Origin: Methylococcales bacterium
GTDB lineage: Bacteria > Pseudomonadota > Gammaproteobacteria > Methylococcales > Methylomonadaceae
NCBI GenBank assembly: GCA_023134955.1
Contig: JAGLUC010000116.1
Coordinates: 1-12,545 of the forward strand
DNA: 12,545 bases
Reading direction: 5' to 3'
Position numbers and translations under genes: made by a program
In this document: positions 7,615 through 12,545 of the stretch, piece after piece
Position numbering within the stretch: position 1 is the first letter of the stretch
How the letters are laid out: each line of letters starts with the position of its first letter
Notes under the pieces: model-generated
Database searches by the model: none
The model's input: the letters and a program-made list of their open reading frames with translations, nothing else
What the model was told of the DNA's origin: nothing

Positions 7615-7764
7615 TCATTTAAGTCTCTCCGACTGGATAATGATTGTTTTACGAACTTCTTCCGCTATTTTTCCATTTAATACTTTATATCTGTAATTTG
7701 GAACCCACACAATATGATACTGCCAATGCCAAACTACATGTGCTAACTTCTTAAATCGACTCAT
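7615..7764 (-). pseudogene. tnpA: IS200/IS605-family Y1 transposase TnpA, N-terminal remnant
   Basis: The frame from ATG 7764 encodes 49 residues and ends at TGA 7617-7615. It carries the characteristic start of HUH/Y1 transposases (MSRFKKLAHVVWH, then YHIVWVPNYRYKVL and AEEVRK). Family members have roughly 130-150 residues. The His-hydrophobic-His metal motif and the catalytic Tyr should follow, but both are absent, and no continuation appears in any frame of the next 120 bases. The gene is therefore a dead 5' fragment left by a deletion. A good AAGGAG ribosome binding site precedes the ATG, its upstream part paired inside the hairpin at 7773-7808. In intact IS200 a stem-loop similarly limits transposase translation. 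Confidence 0.85.
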
Positions 7765-7772
7765 TTTTTACT

Positions 7773-7808
7773 CCTTATCTTGAGTTGGTGGTTCAACTCA
7801 AGATAAGG
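7773..7808 (-). mobile_element. End hairpin of the IS200/IS605 relic
   Basis: A perfect 15-bp stem (7773-7787 with 7794-7808) closes on a 6-nt loop, directly upstream of the tnpA remnant. Subterminal hairpins like this are the sites that Y1 transposases recognise as single-stranded DNA. Its 3' side on the minus strand ends in AAGG, which is part of the tnpA Shine-Dalgarno. The end of the element thus survives although the enzyme does not. It could still be acted on by a TnpA supplied from another copy, but only if the opposite end is also present; I do not see one downstream of tnpA. Confidence 0.75.
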
Positions 7809-7847
7809 TTGTAATATTTGTTCAATTCATAGGCACAGCCAAAGTCC

Positions 7848-7868
7848 GCCACACCCACAGGACGTGGC
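7848..7868 (-). mobile_element. Second hairpin, resembling an IS605/TnpB right-end or omega-RNA stem
   Basis: On the minus strand, GCCACGTCC and GGGTGTGGC form a 9-bp stem with two wobble pairs and a 3-nt loop. Right ends of tnpB-bearing IS605/IS1341 elements often carry a similar G/C-rich hairpin of the type CCCGTCC-loop-GGGCGGG, which also forms the 3' part of the guide RNA. Lying 40 bp outside the tnpA-side hairpin, it may be the end of a second, otherwise lost, element. No tnpB coding sequence is visible nearby. Identification is by resemblance only. Confidence 0.4.
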
Positions 7869-7917
7869 TATCTAAGTATTAGTATCTCAATATTTTGATA
7901 ATTCTTAAAATCTATTT

Positions 7918-7945
7918 TTGACTATAAATCACAAATCTATATCCT
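7918..7945 (+). promoter_or_regulatory. Weak candidate promoter for the cyclase gene
   Basis: TTGACT (7918-7923, 5 of 6 consensus) is followed after 16 bp by TATCCT (7940-7945, 3 of 6). It is the best -35 in the 130 bp before the cyclase start and is placed sensibly. The -10 is poor, and the surrounding DNA is AT-rich. Confidence 0.25.
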
Positions 7946-7952
7946 GTGCTAG

Positions 7953-7979
7953 ACTTGTACTTATTAATCTACTACAAGT
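7953..7979. promoter_or_regulatory. 7-bp dyad upstream of the cyclase start, possible operator
   Basis: ACTTGTA (7953-7959) and TACAAGT (7973-7979) are exact inverted repeats with a 13-nt spacer. The dyad ends 19 bp before the ATG at 7999. Its location just downstream of the candidate promoter would suit a repressor site or an RNA stem. No regulator is identified and chance cannot be excluded. Confidence 0.3.
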
Positions 7980-7998
7980 TAATTCGCGTTAAAAAGAT

Positions 7999-9642
7999 AT
8001 GATTTGGAAATCACTGTATAAAAAAGTCAATTATTTTCTATTATTAACAGTTTCTGAGTTTATCCGATTGATTTTGCGCTTTATTCAAAAAGATGCGGAG
8101 GTTTTTTTAAAGAACTATCGTGTTTTAACCATGGAACCTTTGGAGGCATGGCAACATTTAGGCTTAAGCATTGGTCAAATTTTTTCTTACCTCAAAGCTA
8201 AAATCCCTGATTTTATTCCTGTTGCTGTTAAACTTGCTTTCGCTTTTTCTTTTATTATTTTGGCTGGACTAATTACACTGGGTAGTTTATTAGGTATTAA
8301 CCAAACTAGTTTACTAGACGAACAAGCAGATTATTTTGGTGGCGCACTAGCAATGCAAACTGCTTATTCAGTAAAAGAACCTTTGCTGGCAGGTGACAGT
8401 TTAGCTATTCAATTAATGACTACAAAGCTTCTTAATAGCGACTCAATTATCGGCGTAAGTGTCTATTCTGATAATTATTCTGTTGTCACAAGTTATGGAG
8501 TCAAAAATAATTTAGAACTTTTACGAACCGAAGGTGAGGAATATTTAAAAACCAATGATGTTTTTCGCATGAATAACACTGACAAAGATTTTGTTACCTA
8601 TGCCGTACCTATTTTACATAAAGATTTATTGGTTGGTTATATCGCTATTTCATTTAACAACACTACTTTAACGACTGCCAAATCTAAAACAATCACTACT
8701 GTAATATTAATCACCACAATAACCTTATTAATCGCTATCTTCGCCGCTTTTTTCATGAGCAAGCGTATTACCAGACCTATTAACAAACTAATGGATGCAA
8801 CACGAGCCATACAAGAAGGTAATTTTAATTTCCAATGGGGGGATGACAGAAGAAACGACGAGTTAGGCGTACTAATGACTGCCATGAACGAAATGAGTAA
8901 TGGCCTTCTACAAAAGAAAAAAGTGGAAAATGTATTTTCTCGCTATGTTTCTCCACAAGTTGCCAATCAAGTCCTTAAAGAGCTAAATTCTCTTAATGAT
9001 GTTGAGCTTGGTGGAAAACATGTTCAAGCAAGTATTCTTTTTGCTGACATAGTTGGTTTTACTAGTCTGTCAGAAACCATTGAGCCAAAAAAAGTCAGTG
9101 ACCTTTTAAATGTTTATTTTTCTAAAATTTCTGAAGTTGTCGATTTTTGTAGTGGTCATGTCGATAAATATATTGGCGACTGTGCCATGGTTGTTTTTGG
9201 TGTTCCACTAAAAAATAAAGACCATGCGTTTAAGAGTGTTGCTTGCGCCTGGATGATTTTGCGTTTAATCGAAGTATTTAATGAGAAAAGAAAAGCGGCG
9301 GGTGAATTAACAGTAGAGTTTAGAATTGGAGCAAATGCTGGTACTATGTTGGCAGGAAATATGGGATCAACAGACCGTATGGAATATACTGTTGTTGGTG
9401 ACTCTGTTAATCTGGCATCCAGGTTATTAGGGGTTACAGAGCCAGGAGAGATGATCATTACCGAAATAATGATGCTGGATTATAATCTTAAAGACAAAAT
9501 ACAATATAAATCAAAAGAGATGATTCAATTACGTGGTAAAAAATTGCCCATTAGAACACTAAAAGTAACAGACATCACTACACCCTTTAAAGGCGAAATG
9601 TTAAAGCAAATTATTAAAATTATTGGCTCAGATGATGTGTAA
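7999..9642 (+). CDS. Membrane-bound class III adenylate cyclase with HAMP domain
   Basis: The 547-residue inner-membrane receptor is predicted to make cAMP from ATP. An N-terminal cytoplasmic amphipathic segment (1-74) is followed by membrane span 1 (about 78-100), a periplasmic sensor domain (about 101-229), span 2 (about 231-253), HAMP (about 254-305) and a catalytic domain (about 340-520). The key class III residues are all there: metal-binding Asp350 (FADIVGFT) and Asp394 (KYIGDC), purine-specifying Lys390 and Thr464 (EYTVVGD), and Asn471/Arg475 (VNLASR) that hold the transition state. Lys plus Thr is the class IIIb pattern, seen in several bicarbonate-responsive cyclases, and argues for ATP rather than GTP. 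The ATG at 7999 has no clear Shine-Dalgarno; an in-frame ATG at 8131 is an alternative. The next gene overlaps its 3' end by about 11 bp. Mobile-element relics lie directly upstream. Confidence 0.93.
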   Translation: MIWKSLYKKVNYFLLLTVSEFIRLILRFIQKDAEVFLKNYRVLTMEPLEAWQHLGLSIGQIFSYLKAKIPDFIPVAVKLAFAFSFIILAGLITLGSLLGINQTSLLDEQADYFGGALAMQTAYSVKEPLLAGDSLAIQLMTTKLLNSDSIIGVSVYSDNYSVVTSYGVKNNLELLRTEGEEYLKTNDVFRMNNTDKDFVTYAVPILHKDLLVGYIAISFNNTTLTTAKSKTITTVILITTITLLIAIFAAFFMSKRITRPINKLMDATRAIQEGNFNFQWGDDRRNDELGVLMTAMNEMSNGLLQKKKVENVFSRYVSPQVANQVLKELNSLNDVELGGKHVQASILFADIVGFTSLSETIEPKKVSDLLNVYFSKISEVVDFCSGHVDKYIGDCAMVVFGVPLKNKDHAFKSVACAWMILRLIEVFNEKRKAAGELTVEFRIGANAGTMLAGNMGSTDRMEYTVVGDSVNLASRLLGVTEPGEMIITEIMMLDYNLKDKIQYKSKEMIQLRGKKLPIRTLKVTDITTPFKGEMLKQIIKIIGSDDV

Positions 9643-10714
9643 ACAAATACACTTACTGGCTATCCTTTATCTGTGCATTTTTACGCTTACAGGATGTATT
9701 CCTTATATCAATAAAAAATTTGATAAGGCTGAAATTGATAACTTGCTGGTAAAAAATCAATATTCTGAGGCACTATTAGAACTTAATAGTATTCCTGATT
9801 CGCGCATCAAATATAAGACTTTGCGTAAGCAAATAATTTATGAAACAAAAAACTATGAAAAATCGCAAATTAAAAAAAGCCTAAAGTTAAGTAGACAAAA
9901 TCAACTATACAGAGCTCATAGAACACTTGAAGATGCCATAGATAACGTACCTAAAAGTACTGCATTAAATAAACAACTTAAATCACTAGTTAATAAGAGA
10001 AACAAGTTAGTTCAACATAAACGCAACCGATTATCACTTGAATATGCTGATTACTTAAAGAAATCATTAACATCTCATAAACAAATTGCAAAATGGGAAG
10101 TTGGTAATGAACGATTTTCTTCTAGTTATATGAATGTTTATAATGAAGCAGAGGACTTAGCCGATCATCTAATAAAGATTGGGAAAGAAAAACAAAATAT
10201 TAAAGATGTTCAAGTTAAAGAAACCTCTAAATATTTTAATGCTGCTCTTAAGCTGTCAAATAAAAAATCCATTAAAATTGCCTATCGGACATTTATTAAT
10301 GACAAACGCATTAAAGCTAAACTAAAAGAGCAACAACATAGAGCGAGGAAAGAGCAAAGACGAGTTAATGCTCAACAACTCAAAGAACAAATAGCTCTTT
10401 TAAAACATAATATAAAGCTTAAAAAGTTTAAAAGTGCTAAAAAAACGCTTGATCATGCAAAAAAACTTTCCACAAGTAAGCGATTAAATCGCAAATTAAC
10501 TTTGTTATACCAGACTGCTTTAGATGAACAGGTTCAAACATACTACCAACAAGGCACTAGATACTATAGTGCAGAAAAATACCAGTTAGCTTTAAAAGCC
10601 TGGAAAAAAACACGCTCATTAGATCCTAATCATGACATGGCTCGTAAAAACATTACACGTGTTTCAAAAATTATAGATAAACTTAATCGTTTAAAAAAAA
10701 GAATAACTAAATAA
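9632..10714 (+). CDS. Basic TPR-like lipoprotein, translationally coupled to the cyclase
   Basis: The 360-residue lipoprotein has lipobox LTGC with Cys22 and Ile at +2, so outer-membrane sorting is predicted. The mature protein is almost all helix and very rich in Lys and Arg. Two segments repeat the same pattern, RAHRTLEDA (94-102) and SAKKTLDHA (268-276), each followed by S-x-x-LN-x-x-L. A canonical TPR-like hairpin (YYQQGTRYYSAEKYQLALKAW, then LDPNH) lies about 309-340. This suggests a helical-repeat scaffold that binds other envelope proteins. I chose ATG 9632 (ATG 9635 is equally possible); the frame is open upstream to a TTG at 9623, which would put unneeded residues before the signal peptide. 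The start overlaps the cyclase stop (TAA 9640-9642), so it is likely made by ribosomes finishing the cyclase. A role in the same signalling module is inferred. Confidence 0.85.
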   Translation: MMCKQIHLLAILYLCIFTLTGCIPYINKKFDKAEIDNLLVKNQYSEALLELNSIPDSRIKYKTLRKQIIYETKNYEKSQIKKSLKLSRQNQLYRAHRTLEDAIDNVPKSTALNKQLKSLVNKRNKLVQHKRNRLSLEYADYLKKSLTSHKQIAKWEVGNERFSSSYMNVYNEAEDLADHLIKIGKEKQNIKDVQVKETSKYFNAALKLSNKKSIKIAYRTFINDKRIKAKLKEQQHRARKEQRRVNAQQLKEQIALLKHNIKLKKFKSAKKTLDHAKKLSTSKRLNRKLTLLYQTALDEQVQTYYQQGTRYYSAEKYQLALKAWKKTRSLDPNHDMARKNITRVSKIIDKLNRLKKRITK

Positions 10715-10776
10715 ATTTTTCCATCCATCCATATTATTTTCACTCTAAAACTCAGATTTTCTAATTGTAAAAAATA

Positions 10777-12438
10777 ATGGCTCAATACATTTATTCAATG
10801 AATCGTGTGGGTAAAATTGTCCCACCTAAAAAGCATATTCTTAAAGATATTTCTCTGTCCTTCTTTCCAGGTGCAAAAATTGGGGTGCTTGGCTTAAATG
10901 GTTCTGGTAAATCAACTTTACTTAGAATTATGGCTGGGCTAGACACCGAAATTGAAGGAGAAGCAATTCCTCAAAAAGGTATTAATATTGGTTACCTGTC
11001 TCAAGAACCCGAATTAGATCCTGACAAAGATGTTCGTGGTAATGTCGAAGAAGGTGTAGCTGAATTAAAAGCGATTGTTGACCGTTACAACCAGGTTAAT
11101 GATGCCTTTGCGGATCCTGAGGCTGATTTTGATGCTTTATTGACAGAACAAGCAGAGTTACAAGAAAAAATTGAAGTTGCTGGTGCCTGGGAGCTTGACA
11201 GAACCCTTGAAATTGCAGCAGATGCTTTGCGCCTTCCCCCCTGGGATGCTGATGTTACCAAACTATCAGGTGGTGAACAACGCCGTGTTGCTCTATGTCG
11301 CTTATTATTATCCAAACCTGACATGCTATTACTGGATGAGCCAACCAACCATTTAGACGCTGAATCAGTGGCTTGGCTGGAACGATTTTTACATGACTAC
11401 TCAGGCACTGTGGTTGCCGTAACGCATGATAGATACTTTTTAGATAATGTGGCTGGCTGGATTTTAGAGCTTGATAGAGGTATGGGAATTCCTTGGGAAG
11501 GTAATTACTCAAACTGGCTAGAACAAAAAGGAAAACGCCTGGCACAAGAGTCAAAACAAGAATCTTCACGTCAAAAAGCATTAAAGTCTGAGTTAGAGTG
11601 GGTACGTTCAGGCACTAAAGGTCGTCATGCTAAAAGCAAAGCACGTCTGGCTCGATTTGATGAATTATCTTCTAAAGAAGTACAAAAACGCAGTGAGACT
11701 CAAGAAATTTATATTCCACCTGGTCCTCGTTTAGGAGATGTAGTGATTGATGTGGAAAATATTAGCAAAAGCTTTGACGATAAACTATTATTCAACGATC
11801 TAAGTTTCAAACTACCGCCAGGTGGTATTGTCGGTATTATTGGTCCAAACGGCGCAGGTAAAACTACATTATTTCGTATGATGGCTGGTTTTGAAAAACC
11901 AGATGCAGGTGAAGTCACTCTAGGGAAAACCGTTGAACTAGCTTATGTTGACCAGTTACGTGATGACATGGATGCAAACAAAACTGTTTGGGAAGAAGTG
12001 TCTGATGGTCTGGATATGATTACAGTAGGTAGCTATACAACGCCATCACGCGCATATTTAGGCCGTTTTAACTTTAAAGGTGCTGACCAGCAAAAACATA
12101 TTGGACATTTATCAGGTGGTGAACGCAACCGTGTCCATTTGGCAAAATTATTAAAAAAAGGTGGCAATTTATTACTGCTAGATGAGCCAACCAATGATTT
12201 AGATGTAGAAACATTACGTGCTTTAGAAGAAGCCATATTAGCCTTCCCTGGCTGCGCCGTAGTTATTTCCCATGATCGCTGGCTCCTGGATAGAATTGCC
12301 ACGCATATCCTGGCTTTTGAAGGTGACAGTGAAGTTGTCTGGTTTGAAGGCAACTACGCAGATTATGAAGCAGATCGCCATAAACGCTTAGGCACTGATG
12401 CCGATAATCCGCATAGGATAAAATATAAGAAGATTTGA
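10777..12438 (+). CDS. ettA: Energy-dependent translational throttle protein EttA (ABC-F ATPase)
   Basis: The 553-residue cytoplasmic ABC-F protein binds the ribosomal E site and gates the first step of elongation according to the ATP/ADP ratio. Two ABC domains are complete. Walker A is at 39-47 (GLNGSGKST) and 356-364 (GPNGAGKTT), the signatures are LSGGEQ (163-168) and LSGGER, and Walker B ends in Asp187-Glu188 and Asp469-Glu470. These glutamates carry the same numbers as the catalytic pair in E. coli EttA, which has 555 residues. The inter-domain linker, rich in Lys and Arg (about 245-305), and the arm insertion in the first domain are present. The C-terminus ends in HRIKYKK, as in the family. 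No transmembrane segments occur. It lies 62 bp after the lipoprotein gene with no visible terminator between, so read-through is possible. No strong Shine-Dalgarno is seen. Identity is very secure. Confidence 0.97.
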   Translation: MAQYIYSMNRVGKIVPPKKHILKDISLSFFPGAKIGVLGLNGSGKSTLLRIMAGLDTEIEGEAIPQKGINIGYLSQEPELDPDKDVRGNVEEGVAELKAIVDRYNQVNDAFADPEADFDALLTEQAELQEKIEVAGAWELDRTLEIAADALRLPPWDADVTKLSGGEQRRVALCRLLLSKPDMLLLDEPTNHLDAESVAWLERFLHDYSGTVVAVTHDRYFLDNVAGWILELDRGMGIPWEGNYSNWLEQKGKRLAQESKQESSRQKALKSELEWVRSGTKGRHAKSKARLARFDELSSKEVQKRSETQEIYIPPGPRLGDVVIDVENISKSFDDKLLFNDLSFKLPPGGIVGIIGPNGAGKTTLFRMMAGFEKPDAGEVTLGKTVELAYVDQLRDDMDANKTVWEEVSDGLDMITVGSYTTPSRAYLGRFNFKGADQQKHIGHLSGGERNRVHLAKLLKKGGNLLLLDEPTNDLDVETLRALEEAILAFPGCAVVISHDRWLLDRIATHILAFEGDSEVVWFEGNYADYEADRHKRLGTDADNPHRIKYKKI

Positions 12439-12447
12439 TAAAAGAGC

Positions 12448-12468
12448 AGGCTAAAGGCTAAAGGCTAA
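12448..12468. repeat. Three tandem copies of the heptamer AGGCTAA
   Basis: Three exact head-to-tail copies of a 7-base unit lie 10 bp after the ettA stop codon. They are outside any coding region, so slipped-strand changes here would not alter a protein. No stem or T run marks a terminator for ettA in the remaining 70 bases. Confidence 0.7.
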
Positions 12469-12545
12469 AAAAGATTTAAGAGCTAGTACTACTACAATTT
12501 TAGTTTGATGGATAGAAAGTTCTTTATGATGAGCATAATAACTGA

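Noticed and set aside
7512..7622. Short plus-strand frame from a GTG (peptide with SLAQPGTNYLASIDKINEWEKYV) between the fold-back and the tnpA relic
   Set aside because: It reads like a real protein end, but it has no ribosome binding site, begins inside the fold-back arm and matches nothing I know. It may be a scrap of a lost gene; not enough to annotate.
8637..9458. Minus-strand open frames inside the cyclase gene
   Set aside because: They are antisense shadows of a gene with all catalytic motifs on the plus strand.
10720..10732. CCAT tandem repeat before ettA as a phase-variation tract
   Set aside because: It has only three copies, lies outside coding sequence and is not in a promoter spacer that I can recognise.
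11085..12353. Several open frames in other phases inside ettA, on both strands
   Set aside because: They are shadows of a highly conserved gene; their translations lack family features and initiation signals.
12508..12545. Open frame starting ATG at 12508 (MDRKFFMMSIIT) and running off the window
   Set aside because: Only twelve codons are visible and no ribosome binding site precedes it. It may be the start of the next gene or a transposase, but this cannot be judged here.

Overview
The window is AT-rich DNA whose best-conserved genes point to a gammaproteobacterium. It opens with the C-terminal end of orotidine 5'-phosphate decarboxylase (pyrF) and closes with a full-length ABC-F protein, EttA. 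The EttA has its two catalytic glutamates at residues 188 and 470, the same numbers as in E. coli. The genus cannot be told from the sequence. Large sensor kinases with periplasmic binding domains, many lipoproteins and palindromic repeats would fit a sulfur-oxidising or methanotrophic gammaproteobacterium, but that is only a guess.

Layout. (1) 1-320: pyrF end and its intrinsic terminator. (2) 415-2372: three minus-strand genes for small lipoproteins of unknown function; the two at 1112-2372 form an operon behind a recognisable promoter. (3) 2373-2779: no gene, but a long imperfect palindrome (2614-2739). (4) 2780-3208: a small secreted protein of unknown function, followed by a strong terminator and a second AT-rich palindrome. 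(5) 3443-7270: a 1275-residue sensor histidine kinase with two different periplasmic solute-binding-protein domains, one membrane span, PAS-GAF-PAS, HisKA and HATPase_c. No response regulator is present. (6) 7271-7998: a gene-free stretch holding a 162-bp fold-back element, a decayed IS200/IS605 tnpA with an intact end hairpin, and a second hairpin of IS605 type. (7) 7999-10714: a membrane-bound class III nucleotide cyclase overlapping a gene for a TPR-like lipoprotein. (8) 10777-12438: ettA, then a short heptamer repeat.

Working together. The kinase and cyclase are both inner-membrane receptors that read the periplasm and signal inward, one by phosphotransfer and one through cAMP. The lipoprotein overlapping the cyclase is likely made with it by translational coupling and may work with its periplasmic domain. 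The most unusual signal is the fold-back at 7362-7523. In its outer 56 paired positions, nine of the 13 departures from Watson-Crick pairing are G.U wobbles in the plus-strand RNA sense and none are A.C. This asymmetry suggests either selection on a plus-strand RNA hairpin or strand-biased deamination.
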